64,000 nt of DNA from an uncultured Lachnospiraceae bacterium (GTDB lineage Bacteria; Bacillota; Clostridia; Lachnospirales; Lachnospiraceae): assembly GCA_910579685.1 (NCBI GenBank), contig CAJTVN010000005.1, positions 70,594 through 134,593 of the forward strand. Direction: 5' to 3'. The position numbers were made by a program, and so were the translations under genes. The notes beneath the pieces were generated by a model. That model did no database searches. It saw only the letters and a list, made by a program, of their open reading frames with translations, and was not told where the DNA came from. This document shows positions 43,846 through 53,606 of this stretch, one piece after another (within the stretch, counting starts at the first letter, position 1; each line of letters begins with the position of its first letter).

Positions 43846-45120
43846 ATGATCAAAAAAGAAATGATTGCCATGTTGTTAGCGGGCGGTCAGGGAAGCAGAT
43901 TGGGTGTGCTTACTTCAAAGGTGGCCAAGCCTGCGGTCTCCTTTGGAGGAAAATACCGGATTATTGACTTCCCGCTAAGTAACTGTATTAACTCCGGTAT
44001 TGATACGGTGGGTGTGCTGACGCAGTATCAGCCTCTTCGGCTGAATACGCATATCGGGATCGGTATTCCGTGGGATCTTGACAGGAATATCGGCGGCGTG
44101 AGCGTTCTTCCCCCGTATGAAAAGGTTACAAACAGTGAATGGTATACCGGAACGGCTAACGCGATTTATCAGAATATTGACTACATGGAAAGCTTCAATC
44201 CCGAATATGTTCTGATTCTGTCAGGAGACCACATCTATAAGATGGATTATGAGGTGATGCTGGATTTCCACAAACAGAAAGGAGCGGAGTGCACCATTGC
44301 GGTAATGCCTGTTCCCATGGAAGAGGCGAAGCGCTTCGGCATTATGATAACGGATGAAGAGAAGAAAATCACGGACTTTGAGGAGAAACCGGCGAATCCC
44401 AGAAGCAATCTCGCATCCATGGGCATCTATATTTTCAACTGGAAGACCCTGAAGGAAGCGCTGCTTGTGAATTCCCAGCAGCCCGGCCTGGACTTTGGCA
44501 AACATATTATCCCCTATTGCCACGGGAAGGGAGCTCCCCTGTACGCTTATGAGTTTAACGGCTACTGGAAGGACGTGGGTACCCTGAATTCCTACTGGGA
44601 AGCCAATATGGAGCTCATCGATATCGTGCCCGAATTCAATCTGTACGAGGAATACTGGAAAATCTACACCAAGAGCGAGATCCTTCCGCCCCAGTATCTT
44701 GCCGATTCCAGCGTGGTAGAGAGAAGCATTATCGGAGAGGGAAGCGATATCGGCGGACAGATCTATAATTCCGTGATCGGCTGTGGCGTGACCATAGGAA
44801 AAGACACGGTGGTGCGTGATTCCATTATCATGAACGGCACGGTGATCGGTTCGGGCTGTGAGCTGAACAAGGTGATTGCCGCAGAGAATGTTTCAATCGG
44901 ACGGAATGTAAGGCTCGGATGCGGGGAGGAGATCCCGAATGAGACGGATCCCGGTATCTACAGCAATGGGATTGCCACGATAGGCGAGAAGAGCGTTGTG
45001 CCCGACGGCATCACCATTGGCAAAAATACATGCGTGTTTGGTGTTACCACGGCTGTGGATTATCCGGATAACTGCCTTGCAAGCGGTAAAACATTAATTA
45101 AGGCAGGTGATGAAAAGTGA
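43846..45120 (+). CDS. glgC: Glucose-1-phosphate adenylyltransferase, catalytic subunit
   Basis: 424 residues, ATG 43846. The nucleotidyltransferase start LAGGQGSRLGVLTSKVAKPA is intact, with the later motifs SGDHIYKMDY, FGIMITDEE, FEEKP and the substrate loop YWKDVGTLNSYWEANM. A left-handed beta-helix C-terminus (hexapeptide-like repeats from about residue 300) follows. It makes ADP-glucose for glycogen synthesis. The paired GlgD gene overlaps it. Glycogen turnover is completed in the window by the pullulanase and the debranching enzyme. Confidence 0.95.
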   Translation: MIKKEMIAMLLAGGQGSRLGVLTSKVAKPAVSFGGKYRIIDFPLSNCINSGIDTVGVLTQYQPLRLNTHIGIGIPWDLDRNIGGVSVLPPYEKVTNSEWYTGTANAIYQNIDYMESFNPEYVLILSGDHIYKMDYEVMLDFHKQKGAECTIAVMPVPMEEAKRFGIMITDEEKKITDFEEKPANPRSNLASMGIYIFNWKTLKEALLVNSQQPGLDFGKHIIPYCHGKGAPLYAYEFNGYWKDVGTLNSYWEANMELIDIVPEFNLYEEYWKIYTKSEILPPQYLADSSVVERSIIGEGSDIGGQIYNSVIGCGVTIGKDTVVRDSIIMNGTVIGSGCELNKVIAAENVSIGRNVRLGCGEEIPNETDPGIYSNGIATIGEKSVVPDGITIGKNTCVFGVTTAVDYPDNCLASGKTLIKAGDEK

Positions 45121-46238
45121 GAGCGATTGGTATTATTTTAGCAGGCGGAAGCAGTTACAGGATGAAGGAGCTATCCCGGAAAAGGGCGGTGTGCGCCATG
45201 CCCATTGCGGGCAGTTACAGGAGTATTGACTTTGCGCTGAGCAATATGTCAAATTCCCACATTCAGAAAGTGGCGGTTCTGACTCAGTACAATGCAAGAA
45301 GTCTTAACGAGCATCTGAGCTCATCCAAATGGTGGGATTTTGGGCGTAAACAGGGAGGTCTATACGTCCTTACGCCTTCGGTTACGGCGGAGAGCAATTC
45401 TTGGTACAGGGGAACGGCGGATGCAATCGCACAGAACCTCGCTTTTCTTAAAAGCAGTCACGAGCCCTATGTCGTGATCGCTTCCGGCGACTGTGTATAC
45501 AAGCTGGACTACAACAAAGTGCTTGAATATCATATAGCAAAAAAGGCGGACATTACGGTTGTCTGCAAAGACCTGGGAGCTGATGCGTGCGCAGACCGTT
45601 TCGGCACAATTAAAATGAACGAGGAAAGCCGCATCGAGGAATTCGAAGAGAAGCCTGTCGTTGCCAAATCCAATACGGTCTCCTGCGGTATTTACGTGAT
45701 CAGGCGAAGACAGCTGATCGAGATGATCGAGAGAAGTGCCGAAGAAGAGAGATATGATTTTGTAAAAGATATTTTAATTCGTTATAAGAATATGAAGAGG
45801 ATTTATGGATATAAGCTGCAGGATTACTGGCGCAATATTGCAAGCATCGATGACTATTTTGACACGAACATGGATTTCCTGAAGGCTGAGACCAGAGATT
45901 ATTTCTTCAGACAATATCCGGATATTTATTCCAAGGTAGATGATTTGCCTCCGGCAAAGTATAATGTGGGTTCCCACGTGAAGAACAGTCTGATTTCCAG
46001 CGGATGCATTATAAACGGCAGGGTCGAGGACTCCGTCATCTTTAAGAAGGCGTTTGTTGGAAGCAGCTGTTACATAAAGAACTCCATTATTTTGAATGAT
46101 GTTTACATAGGCGACAACACTCACATTGAAAATTGCATCGTAGAAAGTCATGGAACGATCAGGGCGAACTCCTATCATGCAGGAACAGACGGTAGCATTA
46201 AAATTGTAATTGAGAGAAGTGACAGATACGTTATTTAA
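45117..46238 (+). CDS. glgD: Glucose-1-phosphate adenylyltransferase, regulatory-type subunit
   Basis: 373 residues from GTG 45117, which overlaps the glgC stop (GTGA). It is homologous to GlgC, but the signature loop is altered to LAGGSSYRMKELSRKRAVCA and the beta-helix is shorter, as in Firmicutes GlgD. That subunit is thought to have little activity itself and to raise GlgC activity in a heterotetramer. Conserved parts include ASGDCVYKLDY, FGTIKMNEES, FEEKPVVAKSNTVSCGIYV and YWRNIASIDDYFDTNMDFL. Confidence 0.93.
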   Translation: MRAIGIILAGGSSYRMKELSRKRAVCAMPIAGSYRSIDFALSNMSNSHIQKVAVLTQYNARSLNEHLSSSKWWDFGRKQGGLYVLTPSVTAESNSWYRGTADAIAQNLAFLKSSHEPYVVIASGDCVYKLDYNKVLEYHIAKKADITVVCKDLGADACADRFGTIKMNEESRIEEFEEKPVVAKSNTVSCGIYVIRRRQLIEMIERSAEEERYDFVKDILIRYKNMKRIYGYKLQDYWRNIASIDDYFDTNMDFLKAETRDYFFRQYPDIYSKVDDLPPAKYNVGSHVKNSLISSGCIINGRVEDSVIFKKAFVGSSCYIKNSIILNDVYIGDNTHIENCIVESHGTIRANSYHAGTDGSIKIVIERSDRYVI

Positions 46239-46292
46239 TATCCGGAACAAAAACAACTACAATACATGGTGATCAAACCAGGGGGATAGGAT

Positions 46293-46565
46293 ATGCAGAT
46301 TACAGATGTTAGAGTGAGAAAAATTACGAAAGAAGGAAAGATGCGCGCTATTGTGTCGATTACCATCGACGATGAATTTGTGATCCACGATATCAAAGTG
46401 ATTGAGGGCGAAAAGGGACTGTTTATCGCCATGCCGAGCAAGAAGGCGACTGACGGCGAGTACAGGGATATCGCCCATCCGATCAACTCCGTCACGAGGG
46501 AAAATATTCAGAGGATCATATTGGAAAGCTACGAGAAAGCACTGCTGGAGCCGGAAGAGGAATGA
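46293..46565 (+). CDS. spoVG: Septation/DNA- and RNA-binding regulator SpoVG
   Basis: 90 residues beginning MQITDVRVRKI, with the family core GKMRAIVSITIDDEFVIHDIKVIEGEKGLFIAMPSK (quoted in parts) and KKATDGEYRDIAHPINS. SpoVG is a small nucleic-acid-binding protein affecting asymmetric septation and global regulation. Its neighbours pth and mfd match the Bacillus order spoVG-glmU-prs-ctc-pth-mfd with the middle genes missing; prs lies elsewhere in the window. It is followed by a good terminator. Confidence 0.94.
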   Translation: MQITDVRVRKITKEGKMRAIVSITIDDEFVIHDIKVIEGEKGLFIAMPSKKATDGEYRDIAHPINSVTRENIQRIILESYEKALLEPEEE

Positions 46566-46614
46566 TCAGCCATTTCCGGTGGAAGCGTGTGGATAAAGCC
46601 TAAACCAGTAAGGA

Positions 46615-46646
46615 AAAACAGGGATGCCGAAGGTATCCCTGTTTTT
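46615..46646 (+). terminator. Intrinsic terminator after spoVG
   Basis: AAAAACAGGGAT (46615-46626) pairs perfectly with ATCCCTGTTTTT (46635-46646), ending in its own T-run. It is symmetrical and works in both directions. Confidence 0.9.
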
Positions 46647-46801
46647 CTGCGGACAGGGGAAGAGGGGAATTGTCCGTCAGGATTTGGTTCACTCTCAGAC
46701 GGCTGTAATTGATTATATATTGATAAAATCTTGTATATAGTATAAAATAGGCTTTGTTCAGGAACCAGGAGGAAACTTTATCAGCGGTAAGGAGAAATCT
46801 C

Positions 46802-47383
46802 ATGTACATTATTGCGGGTTTGGGAAATCCGGGGAAAAAATATGAGGGAACCAGGCATAACATTGGCTGGCAGGTGATGGATGAGCTGGCAGATAAGCAC
46901 CGAATCCGGATCATGGAGAGTCGTTTTAAGGGACTTGTTGGCAAGGGAGTGATCGGCGGGGAGAAAGTTCTTTTGCTGAAACCACTTACCTATATGAACT
47001 TAAGCGGAGAGAGTATCGGGGAGGCTGTGCGCTTTTATAAGATAGATGAGACCTCCCGGCTGATTGTGGTTTCAGATGACATCAGCCTGGACGTGGGACA
47101 GCTTCGCATGCGCAAAAAAGGCAGTGCGGGAGGCCATAACGGACTCAAAAATATAATTTCCCATCTGGGAAGCGAGGAGTTTATGCGGATCAGGATCGGG
47201 GTGGGGGACAAACCCGCAGGGAGCGATCTGGTGGATTATGTGCTTGGGAGCTTCAGCAAAGAAGAAAAGAAGATTCTTGACGAAACCAAAAGAAATGCGG
47301 TGCTTGCCATTGAAACGATTATAAGCGATGGAATTGATAAAGCGATGAACCTGTATAATACCACAAGGAGATCACCAACATGA
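46802..47383 (+). CDS. pth: Peptidyl-tRNA hydrolase
   Basis: 193 residues from ATG 46802 (MYIIAGLGNPGKKYEG) with AAGGAG upstream. The catalytic His19 follows in TRHNIGW. Other family motifs are KPLTYMNLSGES, VSDDISLDVGQLRMRKKGSAGGHNGLKNI and RIRIGVGDKP (quoted in parts). It releases tRNA from drop-off peptidyl-tRNA. The end overlaps mfd by ATGA, a coupling common in Firmicutes. Confidence 0.95.
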   Translation: MYIIAGLGNPGKKYEGTRHNIGWQVMDELADKHRIRIMESRFKGLVGKGVIGGEKVLLLKPLTYMNLSGESIGEAVRFYKIDETSRLIVVSDDISLDVGQLRMRKKGSAGGHNGLKNIISHLGSEEFMRIRIGVGDKPAGSDLVDYVLGSFSKEEKKILDETKRNAVLAIETIISDGIDKAMNLYNTTRRSPT

Positions 47384-50300
47384 AGGCACTGCTCTCACCT
47401 CTCCATGAACTGGGAGAATTTGAGGAGATTAGAACCCTCCTTAAGAAACCTGGAAAATCCGCCGCCCTGACCGGCTGTATGGAATCCCAGAAACTTCATA
47501 TGATGTACGGGATTGGCGATGGGTACAGGAACCGGCTCATCATTACGTTCAGTGACCTTCGTGTCAGGGAGATTCAGGAGGATTACCGATTTTATGACAG
47601 AAATGTCACAAGTTATCCGGCCAGGGATCTGATTTTTTATCAGGCGGACATCCACAGCAATCAGCTGACCAAGGAGAGAATCAAATGTATGCGCAGGATG
47701 CTGGAAGGAAAACCTGTTACGGTGGTGACGACCTTCAGCAGCCTGATGTCGCCCCAGATCCCGCTCGCTGTGTGGAAGGATCATATCATTGTCATCGGCC
47801 TGGAGTCCGAGGTGAACGAGAAGGCCCTGGCAAAGAGGCTTCTCGCTCTGGGATATGAAAAAAATTATCAGGTGGAAGCGCCGGGACAGTTCAGCATCCG
47901 GGGCGGGATCATAGACGTTTTTGACCTGACGGAAGAAAATCCTTATCGAATCGAACTGTGGGGGGACGAGGTGGAGTCCATCCGCAGCTTTGATATTTTA
48001 AGCCAGCGTTCCATCGAAAAGCTGGAGCGGATCACCATCTATCCGGCCTGCGAGATGATCCTGTCCGGAGAGCGGCTTGAGAGAGGGATGAGCAGGATTG
48101 AGAAGGAAGGGGCGGCTTTCTCCAAAAGGTTAAGAGACGGATTCCATACCCAGGAGGCGCACCGGGTGGAAACCCAGATTGCGGAGCTTAAGGAAGAGGT
48201 TTATGAATTTAAGAATCTGCTGAATCTTGACAGCTATGTCCATTACTTCTATGAGGATACCGTATCCTTTCTGGATCTGTTTGACAGGGAGAATACCTGT
48301 GTGCTCGTGGATGAGCCTGCAAGGGTGAAGGAGCATGCGGATGCGGTGGAGCTGGAATTTCGGGAGAGCATGACTCACAGGCTGGAAATGGGCTATATTC
48401 TTCCGGGACAGGCGCAGCTTTTGTATTCCGCCCAGGAGATTGCGGGCAGGATGGCGAATCACAGGCTGGCGGCCTTTTCCGCACTGGATCTGAAAGGCGG
48501 TTTTTTCCATGTGGACAGGAAGGCGGATATTTCCGTCAAAAGCATAGCTTCCTACAACAACAGCTTTGAGGCGCTTTTACAGGATCTGAAACGCTACAAA
48601 AAAAACGGATACCGGGTTCTGCTCCTTTCCGGTTCAAGGACCAGGGCCATGCGTCTTGCCCAGGACCTGCAGGATCAGGAGCTGACAGCCTTTTACACGG
48701 AGGATCCGGACAGGCAGATCCAGCCGGGAGAAGTGATGACCTGGTATGGCAGGGTGATGAAGGGCTTCGAGTATCCCATGATCAAATTTGTGGTGATTTC
48801 GGAGAGCGATATTTTCGGTGCGGAGAAAAAGAAAAAAAAGAAAAAGAAGCAGTATGAGGGAAGGAAGATTAATGATTTTTCCGAGCTTTCAATCGGAGAT
48901 TATGTGGTTCATGAAAACCACGGGCTCGGAATTTATAAGGGAATTGAGAAGGTTGAAGTTGAAAAGATCGTAAAGGATTATATCAAGATCGAGTACAGGG
49001 ACGGCGGCAATCTGTATGTACTGGCTACAGGGCTCGACGTGATTCAGAAGTACGCTTCCGCGGATGCAAAGAAGCCAAAGCTTAACAAGCTGGGAACCCA
49101 GGAGTGGAACAAGACAAAGAGCAAAACCAGGGAAGCCGTGGGAGAGGTGGCAAAAGACCTGGTGGAGCTGTACGCCATCCGCCAGCAGACGGAAGGCTTC
49201 CCCTATGGGGCGGATACGGTCTGGCAGAAGGAATTCGAGGAAATGTTTCCCTTTGAGGAGACGGAAGACCAGATTGCGGCCATTGAGGCGACCAAAAGGG
49301 ATATGGAGAGTACCAGGATCATGGACCGCCTGATCTGCGGGGACGTGGGTTATGGAAAGACGGAAATCGCTATCCGGGCCGCATTTAAGGCTGTGCAGGA
49401 GGGAAAACAGGTGGTGTATCTGGTACCCACCACGATCCTTGCCCAGCAGCATTACAATACCTTTGTCCAGAGAATGAGGGATTTCCCGGTGAGAGTGGAT
49501 CTGCTCTCCCGTTTCCGGACCAGTGCGGAACAGAAGAAGACAGTTGCGGATCTGAAAAAGGGACTGGTGGATATCGTCATAGGAACCCACCGCGTGCTCT
49601 CGAAAGACGTGGAATTCAAGGATCTGGGCCTGCTTGTCATCGACGAGGAGCAGCGTTTTGGAGTGGCGCACAAGGAAAAGATCAAGAAAATGAAGGAGAA
49701 GGTGGACGTGCTCACGCTGACGGCGACGCCCATCCCGAGAACGCTTCATATGAGCCTTGTCGGGATCCGGGACATGAGTGTTTTGGAGGAGGCCCCGGAA
49801 GACCGGCTTCCCATTCAGACCTATGTGATGGAGTACAACGAGGAGATGGTACGGGAGGCCATTGTGCGGGAGCTGTCCCGTGACGGGCAGGTGTATTATG
49901 TATACAACCGGGTGAACAATATTGCAGACATTGCTTCGGAAATCCAGAGGCTTGTCCCGGAAGCCGAGGTTGCCTTTGCCCACGGGCAGATGCAGGAGAG
50001 GGAGCTGGAAAAGATCATGTATGATTTTATCAACGGGGAAATCGACGTGCTGGTCTCAACCACGATCATCGAGACCGGACTTGACATCTCCAATGTGAAT
50101 ACCATGATCATCCATGATGCCGACAACATGGGGCTCTCACAGCTCTATCAGCTGCGGGGCCGGGTGGGAAGAAGCAGCCGGACGGCGTATGCGTTTCTCA
50201 TGTACAAAAGGGATAAGATGCTTCGGGAAGTTGCGGAGAAGCGCCTTGCGGCGATCCGGGAATTTACGGATCTGGGAAGCGGCTTCAAGATAGCCATGCG

Positions 50301-50901
50301 GGATCTGGAGATCCGGGGGGCAGGCAATCTGCTTGGAATGCGTCAGCACGGGCATATGCAGGCGGTTGGTTATGATCTGTACTGCAAAATGCTCAATGAG
50401 GCGGTAAAGAATTTAAAGGGAATCAGCACCATAGATGATTTCACAACCACGGTGGATCTGGACGTGGACGCCTTTATACCGCCCGCCTATATTGTCAATG
50501 AGGTACAGAAGCTTGATATCTATAAGAGGATAGCGGGGCTTGAGAATCAGGCGGAATGCGAGGACATGCGGGAAGAGCTTCTGGACCGCTTCGGGGAAAC
50601 CCCGGCGGCTGTGATCAATCTGTTCCGAATATCCATGATCCGGGTGCAGGCTCACAGGCTCTATATGACGGAGGTGAAGGGAAAGAACGGTGAAATCCGC
50701 TTTACCCTGAAGCAGGACGCCGGGATTCGGGCGCAGAGGATTCCGCTGCTTTTAAAGAAACATGAGAGGCTTACCTTTAATTATAAGATGGCCGGTTTTC
50801 TGTGCACCTACAAAAAATGCGGTATGATAGAGCGGGATGCGCAGACGCTTCTTGCGCTGACGGAGGAGCTTCTTGCGGACATGGAGGAGCTTCTGCTGTG
50901 A
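47380..50901 (+). CDS. mfd: Transcription-repair coupling factor
   Basis: 1173 residues. Domains in order: UvrB-like N-terminal part (about 1-330), the RNA-polymerase-interacting CarD-like region (about 505-560: YVVHENHGLGIYKGIEKVEV), the helicase with Walker A GDVGYGKTEIAIRA (about 654) and the DEEQ box (about 755), then RVGRSSRTAYAF, and the C-terminal TRCF domain. It pushes stalled RNA polymerase off and recruits UvrA. A run of eight lysines (483-490) lies just before the CarD-like region, encoded by an A-rich tract with A8. Length and order are normal. Confidence 0.96.
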   Translation: MKALLSPLHELGEFEEIRTLLKKPGKSAALTGCMESQKLHMMYGIGDGYRNRLIITFSDLRVREIQEDYRFYDRNVTSYPARDLIFYQADIHSNQLTKERIKCMRRMLEGKPVTVVTTFSSLMSPQIPLAVWKDHIIVIGLESEVNEKALAKRLLALGYEKNYQVEAPGQFSIRGGIIDVFDLTEENPYRIELWGDEVESIRSFDILSQRSIEKLERITIYPACEMILSGERLERGMSRIEKEGAAFSKRLRDGFHTQEAHRVETQIAELKEEVYEFKNLLNLDSYVHYFYEDTVSFLDLFDRENTCVLVDEPARVKEHADAVELEFRESMTHRLEMGYILPGQAQLLYSAQEIAGRMANHRLAAFSALDLKGGFFHVDRKADISVKSIASYNNSFEALLQDLKRYKKNGYRVLLLSGSRTRAMRLAQDLQDQELTAFYTEDPDRQIQPGEVMTWYGRVMKGFEYPMIKFVVISESDIFGAEKKKKKKKKQYEGRKINDFSELSIGDYVVHENHGLGIYKGIEKVEVEKIVKDYIKIEYRDGGNLYVLATGLDVIQKYASADAKKPKLNKLGTQEWNKTKSKTREAVGEVAKDLVELYAIRQQTEGFPYGADTVWQKEFEEMFPFEETEDQIAAIEATKRDMESTRIMDRLICGDVGYGKTEIAIRAAFKAVQEGKQVVYLVPTTILAQQHYNTFVQRMRDFPVRVDLLSRFRTSAEQKKTVADLKKGLVDIVIGTHRVLSKDVEFKDLGLLVIDEEQRFGVAHKEKIKKMKEKVDVLTLTATPIPRTLHMSLVGIRDMSVLEEAPEDRLPIQTYVMEYNEEMVREAIVRELSRDGQVYYVYNRVNNIADIASEIQRLVPEAEVAFAHGQMQERELEKIMYDFINGEIDVLVSTTIIETGLDISNVNTMIIHDADNMGLSQLYQLRGRVGRSSRTAYAFLMYKRDKMLREVAEKRLAAIREFTDLGSGFKIAMRDLEIRGAGNLLGMRQHGHMQAVGYDLYCKMLNEAVKNLKGISTIDDFTTTVDLDVDAFIPPAYIVNEVQKLDIYKRIAGLENQAECEDMREELLDRFGETPAAVINLFRISMIRVQAHRLYMTEVKGKNGEIRFTLKQDAGIRAQRIPLLLKKHERLTFNYKMAGFLCTYKKCGMIERDAQTLLALTEELLADMEELLL

Positions 50902-51012
50902 AGATGATGTATAATTGTAAGCAAATCTGAATTTTCTGTATCAAAAAAAATACAAATGGTGTAGAATAGAGAAGGAAACATACTTTTTTACATAGGAATC
51001 CGGAGGGATGAA

Positions 51013-52785
51013 ATGGACATATTTGATTTTCTGACAATGGTAGGCGGCCTGGCTCTTTTCCTGTATGGAATGAGGGTGCTGGGAGACGGGCTCAAGAAAG
51101 CGTCTGGCGGAAAGATGGAGCATATCCTGGAGAAGCTGACCAGCAACAAGCTGATGGCGGTTTTGCTTGGAGCCGGCGTTACCGCGGTGATACAGTCGTC
51201 TTCCGCCACCACGGTCATGGTGGTGGGCTTTGTCAATTCGGGGATTATGAAGCTTGCCCAGGCAACGGGCGTTATTCTGGGCGCAAATGTGGGTACGACC
51301 GTTACCGCATGGATCCTGAGCCTCACAGAGGTGGACGGAACAAGCTTTTTGCTGCGTTTTTTAAAGCCGACTTCCTTTTCACCGATCCTTGCCATTGTGG
51401 GTGTGATCCTCATCAGCACGGGCAAGAAAAACCGCCAGAAGGATATCGGAACCATCATGGTGGGGTTTGCGGTGCTTATGACCGGAATGAACACCATGTC
51501 CAGTGCGGTAACACCCCTTGCCAGCGAGCCTGGCTTTATCCGGTTTCTCCTCGCCTTTTCCAATCCCGTGCTCGGCATGCTGGTTGGAATTGCCCTGACG
51601 GCGTTTATTCAGTCTTCTTCAGCTTCTATCGGTATTCTTCAGGCTCTTTCCGTGACGGGGGCGGTGAGCTATTCCACTGCGATTCCCATCATTCTGGGCG
51701 CTAATGTTGGCGCCTGTGCCACGGCTCTTATATCCAGCGTGGGCGCAGGCAGAAACGGCAGGCGCGCCGCTTTGATCCACCTGTATTTCAATATTATCAA
51801 AACCGTAACTTTCATGGTGGTCTTTTACGCAGTGGATGCGGTGATGGAGTTTGCCTTTATGGGCCGGCCGGCCAGCGCGCTTGGCATTGCGGTCATACAT
51901 ACGGCGTTTAATGTGGCCTCCGTTGTACTGATTTTCCCGTTTTCGTCCGTGCTGGAAAAGCTTGTCACCTTCACGATTCCCATATCGGAGGAAGAAGAGA
52001 AGGCGAGAGAGTGCGATAAAAAGGAGATACAGCTCCTGGATGCCCGTTTCCTCAGCACACCCAGCTTTGCCCTGGAGGTCTGCAAAAATGTGGCGGCTGA
52101 GATGGTGGATATTTCAAGAGAGGCTCTTTTTCTGGCGATTCAGATGCTGGACAAGTATGACGAGGATTCGGCCAATAAGGTAATCGAACTTGAAAATATC
52201 GTAGACCATTATGATGACGAGATCGGCTCCTATCTGGTAAAGCTCAGCAGCAGGCATTTGACGGAAAGGGACAGCCAGCAGCTCTCCGTGCTGCTCCACA
52301 GTATCGGCGATTTTGAGAGGATATCCGACCATGCGATCAACATTATGGAATCGGCAAAAGAGATGAACGAAAAACGGCTGTCCTTCTCCAGAAAGGCGCA
52401 GGAAGAGCTGTCCGTCTACACCGGCGCCATCAGGGATATCGTAAACACTGCCGTGAAGGTCTTCCGGGAGGAGGATCTTAAGCTGGCGGAAATGATCGAG
52501 CCCATGGAGGAAGTGATCGATTTTCTGAGTATAGAGGTCAAGAAGCGTCACATGAAGCGGCTGCGAAAGGGGAAATGTACCATAGAGATGGGATTTGTGC
52601 TTTCGGATATCACGACCAACTATGAAAGAGTGTCTGACCACTGCTCCAACATTGCGCTTTCGCTGCTTCAGATGAACGAGGAAAATTTTGAGACCCATGA
52701 ATATCAAGAAAACATAGTTGGCAGAAACGGTTCGGTTTTTGCCGCTGAGGTGAAGCAGCTTAAGGAGCGCTATCAGCTGCCTTAA
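51013..52785 (+). CDS. Na/Pi cotransporter family protein with PhoU-like domain
   Basis: 590 residues. Two inverted membrane repeats each carry the phosphate transport motif: VIQSSSATTVMVVGFVN (about residue 58) and FIQSSSASIGILQALS (about 200). From about residue 350 a cytoplasmic helical PhoU-like domain follows (HSIGDFERISDHAINIMES and DITTNYERVSDHCSNIALS, both metal-binding EXXXD-type helices). It probably moves Na+ and phosphate. There is GGAGGGATGAA before the ATG. It lies alone, between mfd and a nucleotide-cleaning enzyme. Confidence 0.92.
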   Translation: MDIFDFLTMVGGLALFLYGMRVLGDGLKKASGGKMEHILEKLTSNKLMAVLLGAGVTAVIQSSSATTVMVVGFVNSGIMKLAQATGVILGANVGTTVTAWILSLTEVDGTSFLLRFLKPTSFSPILAIVGVILISTGKKNRQKDIGTIMVGFAVLMTGMNTMSSAVTPLASEPGFIRFLLAFSNPVLGMLVGIALTAFIQSSSASIGILQALSVTGAVSYSTAIPIILGANVGACATALISSVGAGRNGRRAALIHLYFNIIKTVTFMVVFYAVDAVMEFAFMGRPASALGIAVIHTAFNVASVVLIFPFSSVLEKLVTFTIPISEEEEKARECDKKEIQLLDARFLSTPSFALEVCKNVAAEMVDISREALFLAIQMLDKYDEDSANKVIELENIVDHYDDEIGSYLVKLSSRHLTERDSQQLSVLLHSIGDFERISDHAINIMESAKEMNEKRLSFSRKAQEELSVYTGAIRDIVNTAVKVFREEDLKLAEMIEPMEEVIDFLSIEVKKRHMKRLRKGKCTIEMGFVLSDITTNYERVSDHCSNIALSLLQMNEENFETHEYQENIVGRNGSVFAAEVKQLKERYQLP

Positions 52786-52864
52786 CGCACGGATACATAA
52801 TAAGCGAATATGCAGATACGGGATCAGGTGTGGACTGCGCCATACCTGCCGGAAAGGAGTTGTT

Positions 52865-53494
52865 TTGGAGCTGATCTATGGAACGGGAAACCCCGCCAAG
52901 CTGAAGTTCATGAGACGGGAGATAAGAGGTCTCCCGATTGAGCTTATAAGCCTTGGACAGGCGGCGGAAAGGGATGGCATTGCTCTTGCGGATGTGGAGG
53001 AGTCGGGACGGGATCCGCTGGAAAATGCGAGGATCAAGGCCTGCGCTTACTACCGCCTGTTTCGAAAGCCGGTGTTTTCCTGCGATTCGGGATTGTATCT
53101 GTGGGATTATCAGACGGGTGAAATGCTTCCCGAGGAAGTGCAGCCGGGAATCCATGTGAGGGGACGTGGAGGGAGGCGGCTTACGGACGACGAGCTGATT
53201 GCTCATTTTACCGGTCTGGTTCGAACGTACGGGACGATTCTGGCCAGATACAAAAACGGAATCTGTCTGATCATGGAGGACGGACGCAGATATGAAAGTA
53301 TGGACGAGAGCCTGTGGGGGGCTGCCTTTCTGTTTACAGACAGGCCTCATCCCAAAAGAATCGAGGGATTTCCGCTGGACAGCATTTCACTGGATATCGC
53401 ATCAGGGAAATATTTTTATGACCTGGAAGGCAATGCGCAGGATGTTGTGGCGGCGGAAACGGGAATTGCGGAATTTTTCAAGTCTGTTTTTTAA
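52865..53494 (+). CDS. HAM1/ITPase-like non-canonical purine NTP pyrophosphatase
   Basis: 209 residues from TTG 52865, with AAGGAG 5 bases upstream. The fold markers are IYGTGNPAKLKFMRREI at the N-terminus, EESGRDPLENARIKACAYY, the SCDSGLYLW metal and substrate region, and a C-terminal FYDLEGNAQDVVA segment. Members hydrolyse dITP/XTP to monophosphates and keep wrong bases out of nucleic acids. The central part is longer and less conserved than in RdgB, so this is a divergent branch, and its exact substrate is uncertain. Confidence 0.75.
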   Translation: MELIYGTGNPAKLKFMRREIRGLPIELISLGQAAERDGIALADVEESGRDPLENARIKACAYYRLFRKPVFSCDSGLYLWDYQTGEMLPEEVQPGIHVRGRGGRRLTDDELIAHFTGLVRTYGTILARYKNGICLIMEDGRRYESMDESLWGAAFLFTDRPHPKRIEGFPLDSISLDIASGKYFYDLEGNAQDVVAAETGIAEFFKSVF

Positions 53495-53528
53495 TCTTGG
53501 TGATTTTTGCGATAAGTAACAACTGTGC

Positions 53529-53552
53529 AGGACAGGCGCCTTGTCCTATACT
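53529..53552 (+). promoter_or_regulatory. Inverted repeat overlapping a possible promoter
   Basis: AGGACA-GGCGCCT-TGTCCT (53529-53547) is a near-palindrome; its right end abuts a TATACT -10 sequence (53547-53552). It lies 55 bases before the Spo0A-like gene. An operator function is only suggested by this overlap. Confidence 0.35.
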
Positions 53553-53606
53553 GGAAGAGTAGCGGAAGCGTTATTTTGTGCAAAACGGGGAGAAAGGGTT
53601 AAAAAG

